DNA of 64,000 nucleotides from Duganella aquatilis. Lineage in GTDB: Bacteria; Pseudomonadota; Gammaproteobacteria; Burkholderiales; Burkholderiaceae_D. The stretch is from the NCBI RefSeq assembly GCF_009674565.1, contig NZ_WKJL01000013.1, positions 1 to 64,000 of the forward strand, read 5' to 3'. The translations under genes and the position numbers were made by a program. Below are positions 53,981 through 62,773 of the stretch, piece by piece (the first letter of the stretch is position 1; each line of letters opens with the position of its first letter). The notes under the pieces were generated by a model that was not told the DNA's origin, made no database searches, and saw nothing but the letters and a program-made list of their open reading frames with translations.

Positions 53981-54670
53981 ATGACGCACGCGAACTTTAC
54001 ATTTCCAGCAATTGCGGTTTTATGTGCGCTGAGCGCTTGTTCGCAATTGCCGCCGCCCGCGGCGCCGCAGAGCGCGCCCGCCGTCGCGGCGCCAGCGACC
54101 GCGGTGCCCCCGGCGCCATTGCCGGCCGACGCCGGCCCGCTGCTGCACATCGATTCCGCACACTCGCTGATCGCCGTCACCGTACGGCGCGGCGGCATCC
54201 TGGCGCGCCTCGGCCACGACCACGTGGTCGCCAGCCACGCCATCACCGGCACCGTTTCGCCGGCGCGCAATGTCGCAGATTTCCAGTTCCGCCTCGACCA
54301 GATGACAATCGATGAAGCAGACCTGCGCCAGATCGCCGGCCTGGAAAAGCAGCCCTCCGCCGACGCCATCGAAGGCACGCGCCACAATATGCTGACCAAG
54401 GTGCTGGACGCCGAGCGCTATCCGCTGGTGACCGTGCACGCGGAACGCATCGCCGCCGGCCAGCCGCTGCGCGTCGCCATCACGCTGCACGGCGTCACGC
54501 GCACGCTGGACATACCGGTGGAGCTGCATGAAGAAGATGGCGCCATCAACGTCAAAGGCACGGTCGTGCTGAAGCAAACCGATTTCGGCCTGACGCCGTT
54601 TTCCGTGATGGGCGGCGCCATGGCGGTGCTGGACCAGATGGAACTGCGCTTCGACCTGAGCGCCAGATAA
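53981..54670 (+). CDS. YceI-family lipoprotein
   Basis: The 229-residue protein has a lipoprotein signal peptide (FPAIAVLCALSACSQLP, lipobox LSAC), an Ala/Pro-rich linker (about 25-58) and a YceI domain: LLHIDSAHSLIAVTVRRGGI, RLGHDHVVASHAITG, NMLTKVLDAERYPLVTVHAE and the closing KQTDFGLTPFSVMGGAMAVL. YceI proteins form a lipocalin-like barrel that carries isoprenoid-type lipids in the periplasm. The ATG at 53981 is decided by the signal peptide; the open frame to 53885 is not used. The domain here is attached to the membrane, in contrast to soluble YceI. Confidence 0.85.
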   Translation: MTHANFTFPAIAVLCALSACSQLPPPAAPQSAPAVAAPATAVPPAPLPADAGPLLHIDSAHSLIAVTVRRGGILARLGHDHVVASHAITGTVSPARNVADFQFRLDQMTIDEADLRQIAGLEKQPSADAIEGTRHNMLTKVLDAERYPLVTVHAERIAAGQPLRVAITLHGVTRTLDIPVELHEEDGAINVKGTVVLKQTDFGLTPFSVMGGAMAVLDQMELRFDLSAR

Positions 54671-54704
54671 AAAAAAGCCCGCAGCACTTCGAAAAGGCGC
54701 GGGC
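54668..54704 (-). terminator. Rho-independent terminator for the LysE-type gene (minus strand)
   Basis: Read on the minus strand, a GCCCGC/GCGGGC stem (54699-54704 with 54677-54682) is followed by eight T residues (complement of 54669-54676). It lies about 97 bases past the stop of the minus-strand exporter gene and touches the stop codon of the YceI gene. Confidence 0.65.
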
Positions 54705-54800
54705 CAAAAATTTCAAATCGGGAGAGACTTGAAAGAGCAAAGACAGTATCTCAGCCGTGCGTGACGCCATGATGACATCGCGCGCTCCCGAAAAAGATTT

Positions 54801-55430
54801 TTAACGCGCGATGATCAGGCGCAGGCCGAGGCCGACGAAAATCGCGCCGGCCACGCGGTCCATCCATTTGCCGGCGCTGGGCGTACGGTTGATCCAGGCG
54901 CCGACCGCGCCGGAGAAATAACCCAGCAATCCAAACAGCAGCACCGCCTGCGCGGTGAACACCAGGCCCAGTTGCGCCGTCTGCCACGCCGCGTCGCCGC
55001 GCGACGTCACCACGAACTGCGGCAGGAACGACAGGAAGAAAAGCACCACCTTGGGATTGATCATATTGGCGAAGAGGCCCTTGGTGAACAGCCGGCGCAG
55101 ACTTTCATCCGGCAAGCCGGCGCCTTCCACCCGCGCGCCGCCCCGGCTGCGCAAGGCGCCGAAGCCAAGCCAGATCAGATAAGCGCCGCCGACCAGCTTC
55201 AGCGCGCCGAACGCCAGCGGCGAAGCCTTGATCAGGGCGCCCACGCCCAGCGCCGCCAGCAGCGTGTGGCTCAGGCAGCCCAGCGCGCAGCCGAGGCCAA
55301 ACATCATGCCCTGGCGGCGGCCGCGCGACATGCCGACGCTGAGCACCATCAGGTTGTCCGGTCCCGGCGAAATGGTGATCAGCAGCGCGGCGCTGAAAAA
55401 ACCGATGAACTGTTCTGGCGAAATGAGCAA
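54801..55430 (-). CDS. LysE/RhtB-family amino-acid exporter
   Basis: The 209-residue inner-membrane protein has about six membrane segments and the LysE signatures LLITISPGPDNLMVLSVGMS, GRRQGMMFGLGCALGCLSHT and KLVGGAYLIWLGFGALRS. Family members export amino acids such as threonine, homoserine, leucine or lysine; the substrate is not clear here. It starts at TTG (complement of 55428-55430) with AGGA seven bases upstream. It is divergent from the 7TMR kinase gene and has its own terminator. Confidence 0.9.
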   Translation of the reverse strand: MLISPEQFIGFFSAALLITISPGPDNLMVLSVGMSRGRRQGMMFGLGCALGCLSHTLLAALGVGALIKASPLAFGALKLVGGAYLIWLGFGALRSRGGARVEGAGLPDESLRRLFTKGLFANMINPKVVLFFLSFLPQFVVTSRGDAAWQTAQLGLVFTAQAVLLFGLLGYFSGAVGAWINRTPSAGKWMDRVAGAIFVGLGLRLIIAR

Positions 55431-55533
55431 GATAATTTCCTGTTACGCAAAAACCGTCATCATACCAAAGCGTCAAGTTCTCGTTTAAAATGTAAGCACT
55501 ATCTTCTCTGGACAGCGGGCGCACGGAATCCGA

Positions 55534-58329
55534 ATGAGCAAAGCGAGCAAGATCCACAGCCTGACCGCGACCCTGCATCGCTATGCCCTGCTCCTGCTGC
55601 TGGCTGTCTGCGTCCACGCCGGCGCCGCGCCCATTTCGCTGACCAATGCCAGCATCGACCTGGCCAAGGCCGGCCGGCTGTACGCCGACAACGGCGAACC
55701 GTACCCGGTCAACGCCAGCGGCCTGCCGGCCCTGCTGGCGCAGCTCAAGCCCGCCCCCAAGGTCGACCTGCTGGGCGGCAGCTACTGGCTGTACGCCGAA
55801 CTGCGCGTCGACAGCCGCCAGCCGAACTGGGTGATCGATCCGAACGACACGCTGATCGACATGGTCGACATCCAGGTCTACGGCGAAGACGGCGGCATCC
55901 GCCAGATGCTGACCGGCTACCGCCAGCCGCATTCCTACCTGCTCCATTACGGCAAGGACGTCGACCTGCAGCCGGGCCAGCGCTACCATGTGCTGATCCG
56001 CTTTTCGAGTCCCTACTACGCCCGCACGCCGGTATTCTCGGTGCTGCCGCGCGCCGACTACCAGCAGCTGGTGGCCAGCGAGAATGTGCTGATCATCGGC
56101 TCCGTCGGCGCGCTGCTGGCGCTCACCGTGTTCAACTTCTTCATCTACTCGATCACGCGCGACCGCTCCTCGCTGTACTACTCGCTGTATGTGCTGTGCT
56201 ACGCGGTGGCCTGGGGCATGACCTTCCACATGTCGGCCGACCTGTTCGGATGGCACGACCTGCACTGGCACTACGTGCCCTTCTTCCTGCTGCCGGTACT
56301 GAGCACGCTGTTCTACACCAGCTTCCTGAAACTGAAGGAAACCGCGCCGCGCCTGTATGCGCTGAGCCGCATCAACATCGTGCTGCCGCTGCTGACCATG
56401 CCGGCCTGCTTCCTGGCGCTGAGCTATGCCCATACCATCGCCACCATCGTCATCACCATCTGGATGTCGATGGCGCTCACCAGCGGCATCATCGTCTGGC
56501 GGCGCGGCTACTATCCGGCGCGCTTCTTCGTGCTGGGCTTCGTGGCGCTGATGGTGCCGGGCCTGATCATCCTGCCGGCCAACGTCGGCCTGATCCCGGC
56601 GCTGGTCAGCAATGCGCAGCTGGCCACGCTGCTGGGCGGCACGCTGGACGGCGTGCTGCTGGCCTTTGCGCTGGCCGACCAGATCCGCCTGCTGCGCAAC
56701 AACCTGGAGCAGCGCGTCAACGAGCGCACCGCCGAACTGACTGAGGCCAAGGAACACGCGGAAATCGTCAGCCGCCACCGCATCGACTTCCTGTCGGCGA
56801 TGAGCCACGACATCCGCACGCCGCTGGCCGGCGTCATCGGCATGATCAAGTTCGCCATGCGCGATCAGTCGGTGCGCGGCAGGACCGAAGAGTATCTGCG
56901 CATCGGCCTGCAGAACAGCGAATCGCTGCTGGCCATCCTCAACGACATCCTCGATTTTTCCAAGATCGACGCCGGCCGGCTGTCGATTGAAACCGTGGAC
57001 TTCGACCTGATCGCGCTGATCGACGACGCCGTCGGCATTCTGCAGCAGCAGGCCGACGCCAAGAGCCTGCTGCTGCGCTACGAACTGGCGCTGGACCTGC
57101 CGCGCTACGTGCGCGGCGACCCGACGCGCCTGCGGCAGATCCTGCTCAACCTGCTGGGCAACGCCATCAAGTTCACCGACCGCGGCGAAGTGCGGCTGGA
57201 CGCCTCGGCCATGCAGGCGGCCGACGGCCACACCAGCGTCAGCTTCGACGTCAGCGACACCGGTCCCGGCATCCCGCCGGAAACGCTGCCGCGACTGTTC
57301 CAGAAGTTCGAACAGGCCGACCACTCGACCACGCGGCGCTACGGCGGCACCGGCCTCGGGCTGGCGATCTGCAAGGAACTGGTGGAGCTGATGGGCGGCT
57401 CGATCGCCGCCGAAAGCCGGGTCGGCGCCGGCTCCACCTTCAGCTTCACGCTGCCGCTGGAACTGGGCATGGCGCCGGCCATCGATCCGTCGACGCTGCC
57501 GCGCAAATCGCACCACGCCTATCGCCTGCGGGTGCTGTGCGCGGAGGATGTGCGCACCAACCAGATCATCGTCAGCACCCTGCTGGAAGGCATGGGGCAC
57601 GACATCCGCATCGTGGAGAACGGCCTGCAGGCGCTGCATGCCTTGAGCAGCGCCGTCTACGACCTGGTGCTGATGGACGGCCGCATGCCGATGATGGATG
57701 GCGAGCAGGCCACGCGCCTGATCCGCGCCGGAGGTAACGAAGACTACCGCGTGCTCGATCCGGAGGTGCCGGTGATCGCGCTGACCGCCAACGCCAGCGA
57801 CCACGATCGGGCGCGCTACCTGGCGGGCGGCATGGACGGCTTCCTCAGCAAGCCGGTGGACGAGCGGCTGCTGTACGACCAGGTGGAAAAAGTCATCGCC
57901 CAGCACCTGAGCCGCGGCCGGACGCTGCGCCCGACCGATGTCGAACACCTGGAATCGCTGGACCGGCAGTTCGGTGTGGCGCCGGCGCCGCAGGCAGGCG
58001 ACGCGGCGACCGACACGGTGCAGATCATGCCGCTGGCCGGCCTGTCACACAAGCACATGCAGCGCATCACGCAAGCCTTCCTGGACGAGGCGCCGCGCCG
58101 GCTGGAGACGGCGCGCGCGGCGGTGGTCGCCGGCAACGCCGGCGCGGCAGCGGCGGCGATCCACGCGCTGAAAGGCAGCGCCGGCTACCTGAATTCGCCG
58201 CACCTGCATTCGCTGTGTCACGAAATGGAAGCCGCCGCCAGCGCCGGCGACCTGGTCGAAGTGATCGACATGCTGCCCGGCGTCGAAGCGGCGCTGGACA
58301 AGGCCTGCGCCGACCTGCGCAGCGCCTGA
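55534..58329 (+). CDS. 7TMR-DISM hybrid histidine kinase with receiver and HPt domains
   Basis: The 931-residue protein has a signal peptide (about 1-33), a periplasmic 7TMR-DISMED2 sensor (about 40-175: ASIDLAKAGRLYADNGEPYP, DMVDIQVYGEDGGIR), seven membrane segments (about 185-390), a coiled coil, HisKA with His in FLSAMSHDIRTPLAGVIGMI near 425, an ATPase domain ([20 protein letters not shown]), a receiver with Asp in LVLMDGRMPMMDGEQATRL near 713 and an HPt with AIHALKGSAGYLNSPH near 877. DISMED2 resembles carbohydrate-binding folds, so a sugar-like ligand is possible. The stop codon is the first three bases of an 80-bp palindrome. Confidence 0.93.
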   Translation: MSKASKIHSLTATLHRYALLLLLAVCVHAGAAPISLTNASIDLAKAGRLYADNGEPYPVNASGLPALLAQLKPAPKVDLLGGSYWLYAELRVDSRQPNWVIDPNDTLIDMVDIQVYGEDGGIRQMLTGYRQPHSYLLHYGKDVDLQPGQRYHVLIRFSSPYYARTPVFSVLPRADYQQLVASENVLIIGSVGALLALTVFNFFIYSITRDRSSLYYSLYVLCYAVAWGMTFHMSADLFGWHDLHWHYVPFFLLPVLSTLFYTSFLKLKETAPRLYALSRINIVLPLLTMPACFLALSYAHTIATIVITIWMSMALTSGIIVWRRGYYPARFFVLGFVALMVPGLIILPANVGLIPALVSNAQLATLLGGTLDGVLLAFALADQIRLLRNNLEQRVNERTAELTEAKEHAEIVSRHRIDFLSAMSHDIRTPLAGVIGMIKFAMRDQSVRGRTEEYLRIGLQNSESLLAILNDILDFSKIDAGRLSIETVDFDLIALIDDAVGILQQQADAKSLLLRYELALDLPRYVRGDPTRLRQILLNLLGNAIKFTDRGEVRLDASAMQAADGHTSVSFDVSDTGPGIPPETLPRLFQKFEQADHSTTRRYGGTGLGLAICKELVELMGGSIAAESRVGAGSTFSFTLPLELGMAPAIDPSTLPRKSHHAYRLRVLCAEDVRTNQIIVSTLLEGMGHDIRIVENGLQALHALSSAVYDLVLMDGRMPMMDGEQATRLIRAGGNEDYRVLDPEVPVIALTANASDHDRARYLAGGMDGFLSKPVDERLLYDQVEKVIAQHLSRGRTLRPTDVEHLESLDRQFGVAPAPQAGDAATDTVQIMPLAGLSHKHMQRITQAFLDEAPRRLETARAAVVAGNAGAAAAAIHALKGSAGYLNSPHLHSLCHEMEAAASAGDLVEVIDMLPGVEAALDKACADLRSA

Positions 58330-58406
58330 ACCGGGGTCAGTGCCGACATTCGGACATTGGGTCGCGCGCGACCTAATGTCCGAATGTCGGCACTGACCCC
58401 GGTTCA
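58327..58406. repeat. 80-bp near-perfect palindrome (REP-like), overlapping a stop codon
   Basis: Left arm 58327-58366 and right arm 58367-58406 are complementary at 39 of 40 positions, and the one exception is a G-T wobble. The arms contain GGGGTCAGTGCCGACATTC and meet at a GCGCGC centre. The first three bases are the TGA of the 7TMR kinase gene. No T-run follows, so it is not a classic terminator. It shares GGGGTCAG with the repeat at 27650-27679. Confidence 0.92.
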
Positions 58407-58465
58407 GCAAAGTTTGGCGTTTTCCGCGACAATGGAGGGCTTCGTTCCCATGCATCGGAAATTCC

Positions 58466-59845
58466 ATGAACATTCCTGATAGCGCGCTGGCTGCGCGCGA
58501 CGGCCTGCCGCCCGATGCGCGGCGGATCGCCATGTTGTCGGTCGCCATCGGCGTCGGCATGTCCGCGCTGGACACCGCCATCGCCAACACCGCCCTCCCC
58601 GCCATCGCCGACCAGCTGCACACCACGCCCGCAGCCTCGGTATGGATCGTCAACGTTTATCAATTGGCCATGGTGGCCACGCTGCTGCCGTTCGCCGCCC
58701 TCGGTGAAGTGATCGGCTACCGGCGCGTGTGCCTGTTCGGCATCGCCATGTTCACCGCCGCCTCGCTGGCCTGCGCGCTGGCCTGGTCGCTGCCGTCGCT
58801 GGTAATCGCGCGGCTGTTCCAGGGCATCGGCGGCGCCGCCATGATGGGCGTGAACACCGCCATGGTGCGCGCCATCTTCCCGGCCAAGCTGCACGGCCAC
58901 GGCTTCGGCCTCAATTCGCTGGTGGTGGCGGTCGGCTTCGCGGTCGGGCCCACCGCCGCGTCGCTGATCCTGGCCGTCGCCTCGTGGCCCTGGCTGTTCG
59001 CCATCAATGTGCCGCTGGGCGTGATTGCCGTGGCGCTGGGCCGCCGCGTGCTGCCGCACACGCACCGCGCCAGCCACAAGATCGACGCCCCCACCGCCAT
59101 CCTCAACGTGTTTGCCTTCGGCCTGCTGATCCTGACCTTCGGCGACGCCGCCCACCAGGAAGGCTGGCGCAAGCTGCTGCCGGAAGTGATCGCCACGCTG
59201 ATCTTCTTCGGCCTGCTGCTGCGCCGCCAGGCCGGCCACGCCGCGCCAATGCTGCCGGTGGACCTGTTCCGGCGCCCGCTGTTCACGCTGTCGGCGCTGA
59301 CCGCCGTCTGCACCTTCGCCGCGCAAGGCCTGGCCTTCGTCTCGCTGCCGTTTTATTTCGAGACCACGCTGGGCCGCTCGCCGATCGAAACCGGCTTCCT
59401 GATGACGCCATGGGCGGCGCTGGTGGCGGTCATGGCGCCGATCGCCGGCCGCCTGAGCGACCGCTATCCTGCCGGCGCGCTGGGCGGCATCGGCACCGCG
59501 TTGCTGTCTTCCGGCCTGGTGGCGATGCTGATGCTGCCGCCGAATCCCACGGTGCTGGACATCGGCTGGCGCATGGCCTGGTGCGGCATCGGCTTCGGCT
59601 TCTTCCAGGCGCCGAACCTGAAAGCCATCATGGGCAGTGCGCCGCCGGCGCGCGCGGGCGGCGCCAGCGGCATCGTCGCCACCGCGCGGCTGATCGGCCA
59701 GGCCAGCGGCGCGGCGCTGGTGGCCTACTGCTTCACGCTATCGGCCACGCGCGGCACCTCGTATGCGCTGATCCTTGCGGCGGTGTTTGCGGGCGTCGCC
59801 TGCATCGCCAGCTTCTCGCGGCTGGTCGTGTCCAACGAACTGTGA
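58466..59845 (+). CDS. MFS drug/solute exporter (DHA2-type)
   Basis: The 459-residue inner-membrane transporter starts with LSVAIGVGMSALDTAIANTA and has ASVWIVNVYQLAMVATLLPF, a modified motif A (GEVIGYRRVCLFGIAMFT) and the exporter-type antiporter region GGAAMMGVNTAMVRAIFP, as in the EmrB/QacA family. About 13-14 membrane segments are visible. Members export drugs or metabolites by proton antiport; the substrate is unknown. The gene starts 60 bases after the palindrome and is not adjacent to a regulator, so control by a local repressor is not evident. Confidence 0.88.
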   Translation: MNIPDSALAARDGLPPDARRIAMLSVAIGVGMSALDTAIANTALPAIADQLHTTPAASVWIVNVYQLAMVATLLPFAALGEVIGYRRVCLFGIAMFTAASLACALAWSLPSLVIARLFQGIGGAAMMGVNTAMVRAIFPAKLHGHGFGLNSLVVAVGFAVGPTAASLILAVASWPWLFAINVPLGVIAVALGRRVLPHTHRASHKIDAPTAILNVFAFGLLILTFGDAAHQEGWRKLLPEVIATLIFFGLLLRRQAGHAAPMLPVDLFRRPLFTLSALTAVCTFAAQGLAFVSLPFYFETTLGRSPIETGFLMTPWAALVAVMAPIAGRLSDRYPAGALGGIGTALLSSGLVAMLMLPPNPTVLDIGWRMAWCGIGFGFFQAPNLKAIMGSAPPARAGGASGIVATARLIGQASGAALVAYCFTLSATRGTSYALILAAVFAGVACIASFSRLVVSNEL

Positions 59846-59902
59846 GCCGCGTTTGCGCGGACGCTGCTACACTCTCCGGCAAACGATCAAGGAGACGTCA
59901 GC

Positions 59903-60562
59903 ATGTCCAACCGCACGCTTAACCTGACCGACACACTGTACGACTACGTGCTGGCGCACTCGCTGCGCGAGCATCCGGCACAGACGGCGCTGCGCGCCGC
60001 CACCCGCGGCCACGAACGCGCCAGCATGCAGATCTCGCCGGAACAGGGCCAGTTCATGGCCTTGCTGGTCGAGCTGATGGGCGCACGCAATGCGATCGAG
60101 GTCGGCGTCTTCACCGGCTACAGCGCGCTGTCCGTGGCGCTGGCGCTGCCGCCCGAGGGCCGGCTGGTGGCCTGCGATATCAGCGACGAATACACCAGCG
60201 TCGCCAGACCGTTCTGGCAGCAGGCCGGAGTGGCCGACAAGATCGACCTGCGTCTGGCGCCAGCGCTGGAGACGCTGCAGTCGCTGCTGGCGGACGGCGA
60301 GGCCGGCCTGTACGACTTCGCCTTCATCGACGCCGACAAGGTCAGCTACGATGCCTACTACGAAAGCTGCCTGCAGCTGGTGCGTCCCGGCGGCCTGATC
60401 GTGCTGGATAACACGCTGCGCGAAGGCAAAGTCACCGCCCGCGCCGACAACGACGATACCGCCGCGCTGCAAGCGCTGAACATCAAGCTGCGCGAGGACC
60501 ATCGCGTCGACATTTCCCTGCTGCCGATCAGCGATGGCGTGACACTGGCGCGCAAACGCTAG
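59903..60562 (+). CDS. SAM-dependent O-methyltransferase (caffeoyl-CoA O-methyltransferase-like)
   Basis: The 219-residue protein belongs to the methyltransferase 3 family: QISPEQGQFMALLVELMGAR, the SAM motif AIEVGVFTGYSALSVALALP, RLVACDISDEY, YDFAFIDADKVSYDAYYESC with the metal-binding Asp, and PGGLIVLDNTLREGKV with a second Asp-Asn pair. Such enzymes methylate catechol-type hydroxyls with the help of Mg2+. AAGGAGACGTC precedes the ATG. It stands alone after the MFS gene (57 bases). Confidence 0.92.
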   Translation: MSNRTLNLTDTLYDYVLAHSLREHPAQTALRAATRGHERASMQISPEQGQFMALLVELMGARNAIEVGVFTGYSALSVALALPPEGRLVACDISDEYTSVARPFWQQAGVADKIDLRLAPALETLQSLLADGEAGLYDFAFIDADKVSYDAYYESCLQLVRPGGLIVLDNTLREGKVTARADNDDTAALQALNIKLREDHRVDISLLPISDGVTLARKR

Positions 60563-60582
60563 CGCTGCGCGCGGGCCACCGG

Positions 60583-61659
60583 CTATTTCGGCCGCGCAGG
60601 CTGGATGTCCTCGTCAGGTTTGCTCAACAGGCCGGCGCGCAGCTGCTGCACCGCCACCGCGACTGATCGCGCGACGTTGCGCACCTCCTGCTGGAACTTC
60701 TCGTCCTTGTCCAGCACCAGGTGGCTCTCGGCGTAGGATTCGTAATAGCCCACGTAGCGGTCCAGCGCCGACTGCTTGCCGGCGTCGATCAATCCCATCC
60801 AGTCCAGCCAGTCGGCCAGGCCACGGCGCAGACCTTCGATGCCGGCCACGTCGCCGTGCACCACCAGCCCATACGCGCGGCCCGACAGGTGCTTGGGATA
60901 GTCCCAGCCAGCCAGTTCCAGCTCCTTGGCCTCCGCCGCCTTCTTGCCGTGCGTGGTGGTCGGATCGGGATTGCCGCCGTCCGCGCAGACCAGCCGGTCG
61001 ATCATCAGCTTCAGCACCGACGGCGCCTGATACCAGTAGGTCGGCGTCAAAATGATGACGCCGTGCGCGGCCACCCACTTTTCGTAGATCTCCGCCATCC
61101 AGTCGTTGGTCTGGCGCTCGCCGTGGTTCGGGTAGCAGCTGCACGGCCAGTGACACAGCGGCATAGCGGTGGAGACACAGCCCTTGCAGGGATGGATGTG
61201 CAGGTCGTAGCCGGACGTGAGCAGGCTCAGATCCAGCACGTCGGCCTCGATATCCGCTTCGGCCAGCGCTTCCCTGGCCCATAAGCTCATGCGGTAGGTC
61301 TTGGAGATCTCGCCGGGGCAGGAACCGTCGTTGCGCGCCGCGCCGATAATCAGCAGCACGCGCGAGCGGGTTTGCGGATCTTTCTGGCGCTGCTCGGCCG
61401 CCAGCAGACGATCGCGCGTCGCCTTCCATTCCACCGACAGATCGTAATCGGGGTCAGCAAACTCGCTGCCCGCTTTCTGCGTGACGGGCGACTTGCGGCT
61501 GTCCTGGTAATTATGCCAGGCGATCTCCTCCACCTGCGCCAGCGCCGCCTGCACCGGTTCGAAGTTCGGGTCCTTGAACGAGCGCATGAACTGCAATTTG
61601 AATTCCTGGCGCTCCAACTTCTCCGGCGCCTGGCCCTGCCTTACCTCTGGTTCCGCCAT
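60583..61659 (-). CDS. Flavodoxin-fold NAD(P)H-dependent FMN reductase-like protein
   Basis: The 358-residue protein has a flavodoxin-like NADPH-dependent FMN reductase domain in its middle (about 125-300): RVLLIIGAARNDGSCPGEIS, a phosphate-binding type loop, and GVIILTPTYWYQAPSVLKLM for the flavin. A Cys-rich insertion (HPCKGCVSTAMPLCHWPCSC) could bind a metal or an iron-sulfur cluster, as in iron-sulfur flavoproteins. A hydrophilic N-terminal extension (about 1-120) is unusual for the family. The ATG at 61659 has GGAGG upstream; the frame to 61749 is not used. The physiological substrate is unknown. Confidence 0.82.
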   Translation of the reverse strand: MAEPEVRQGQAPEKLERQEFKLQFMRSFKDPNFEPVQAALAQVEEIAWHNYQDSRKSPVTQKAGSEFADPDYDLSVEWKATRDRLLAAEQRQKDPQTRSRVLLIIGAARNDGSCPGEISKTYRMSLWAREALAEADIEADVLDLSLLTSGYDLHIHPCKGCVSTAMPLCHWPCSCYPNHGERQTNDWMAEIYEKWVAAHGVIILTPTYWYQAPSVLKLMIDRLVCADGGNPDPTTTHGKKAAEAKELELAGWDYPKHLSGRAYGLVVHGDVAGIEGLRRGLADWLDWMGLIDAGKQSALDRYVGYYESYAESHLVLDKDEKFQQEVRNVARSVAVAVQQLRAGLLSKPDEDIQPARPK

Positions 61660-61811
61660 GTGACCTCCATTTGATAAGCCAGCTTGGCACGCACGCCGGC
61701 GCTGCTCCGTTCGCTCACGCACACTCCTACACGCCCACGGCGCGTACACCTACTGCGGTCATGGCCGAGGCGGCATAGCATGTACCTGCAATCTTTTCAA
61801 AGGAGACCATC

Positions 61812-62138
61812 ATGAGCCAGTCCAACAAACCCGATCCACGCGGCTTCAAGCCGGGCGCCAATATGCCGCAGGACGGTTACAACCCGAAACAGCAGGGCAT
61901 GTCGGAAAGCGGCAACCACGCCACCGGCCATCCGGGCAACGATACGCCGCCGGGCAACCTGCAGCACGATCCGAAGGAGCAGTCGGAACGCGCGCTGCGC
62001 CAGGATAACCACAACCGCGCCGACCAGCGCAACGAGCAAAGCGCGGCTGCCGCCGCCACCGCCGCCACCCACCGCGACAAGAACGCCGGCGCGCGCGGCG
62101 ACGACTCCACCGATACCAATCGCGACCGCAAGCGCTGA
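61812..62138 (+). CDS. Small hydrophilic, intrinsically disordered protein
   Basis: The 108-residue protein has no hydrophobic segment and is rich in Asn, Gln, Gly, Asp, Arg and Ala (MSQSNKPDPRGFKPGANMPQ, HRDKNAGARGDDSTDTNRDR). It looks disordered and resembles hydrophilin/stress-type small proteins in composition only. AAAGGAGACC precedes the ATG, a strong ribosome binding site, which supports it being a real gene. No family is recognised. Confidence 0.65.
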   Translation: MSQSNKPDPRGFKPGANMPQDGYNPKQQGMSESGNHATGHPGNDTPPGNLQHDPKEQSERALRQDNHNRADQRNEQSAAAAATAATHRDKNAGARGDDSTDTNRDRKR

Positions 62139-62143
62139 TCAAA

Positions 62144-62191
62144 AGTAAATTCCAGTTTACTGGACACGGATTTCCTGTAAAATGGAAATCC
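62144..62191. promoter_or_regulatory. Operator-like inverted repeats and promoter of the XRE-cupin gene
   Basis: GGATTTCC (62168-62175) and GGAAATCC (62184-62191) form a perfect inverted repeat ending right at the ATG (62192). A second repeat, AGTAAA/TTTACT (62144-62149 and 62156-62161), lies just upstream. A TTTACT/TAAAAT promoter pair (62156-62161 and 62178-62183, 16 bases apart) overlaps both. Transcription would then start at or next to the ATG. Confidence 0.55.
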
Positions 62192-62773
62192 ATGGACATC
62201 AATCTTCTCATCGCCCGCCGCGTGCGGGAACTGCGCGACGCCCACGGCCTGTCTCTCGATGCGCTGGCGTCGCGCAGTGGCGTCAGCCGCTCCAACATCT
62301 CCCTGATTGAACGTGGCGAAAGCAGCCCGACGGCCGCCGTGCTGGATAAACTCGCCAGCGCGCTGGGCGTGGCGCTGGCCGCGCTGTTTGAAGATAAAAA
62401 CGCTGAAGCCGAGCCGTCGCCGGTCATGCGCGCAGCAGCGCAGCCGGTATGGACCGATCCCGGTTCCGGCTATTTGCGCCGCAGCCTGTCGCCGTCCGCG
62501 CCGTCGCCACTGCAACTGGTGGACGTGGTGTTCCCCGCCGGCCAGCGCGTCGCCTACGACAGCGTGCCGCACAACGCCGACATTCACCAGCAGATCTGGA
62601 TGATCGAAGGCGCGATGGAAATTGGCGTCGGCGAGCAGCAATGGCGGCTGGAGGCCGGCGACACGCTGGCGATGCGCCTGGATCGCCATATCGTCTACCA
62701 CAATCCGACCCGCAAGCAGGCACGCTATCTGGTCGCGCTGACCAGCCAACCAGCCAACAGGAGAAGCCAATGA
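62192..62773 (+). CDS. XRE-family transcriptional regulator with cupin domain
   Basis: The 193-residue protein has an N-terminal helix-turn-helix (RVRELRDAHGLSLDALASRS, GVSRSNISLIERGESSPTAA) and a C-terminal cupin (VVFPAGQRVAYDSVPHNADI, HQQIWMIEGAMEIGVGEQQW, RLEAGDTLAMRLDRHIVYHN). Such regulators sense a small molecule in the cupin and often control one neighbouring gene and themselves. There is no normal ribosome binding site, and palindromes reach up to the ATG, which suggests autoregulation and possibly a leaderless message. The stop overlaps the start of the acetyltransferase gene, so the two are coupled. Confidence 0.9.
   Translation: MDINLLIARRVRELRDAHGLSLDALASRSGVSRSNISLIERGESSPTAAVLDKLASALGVALAALFEDKNAEAEPSPVMRAAAQPVWTDPGSGYLRRSLSPSAPSPLQLVDVVFPAGQRVAYDSVPHNADIHQQIWMIEGAMEIGVGEQQWRLEAGDTLAMRLDRHIVYHNPTRKQARYLVALTSQPANRRSQ

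Noticed and set aside
61450..61470. Third copy of the GGGGTCAG repeat
   Set aside because: GGGGTCAG near 61453 is inside a coding region without an inverted arm; probably chance.
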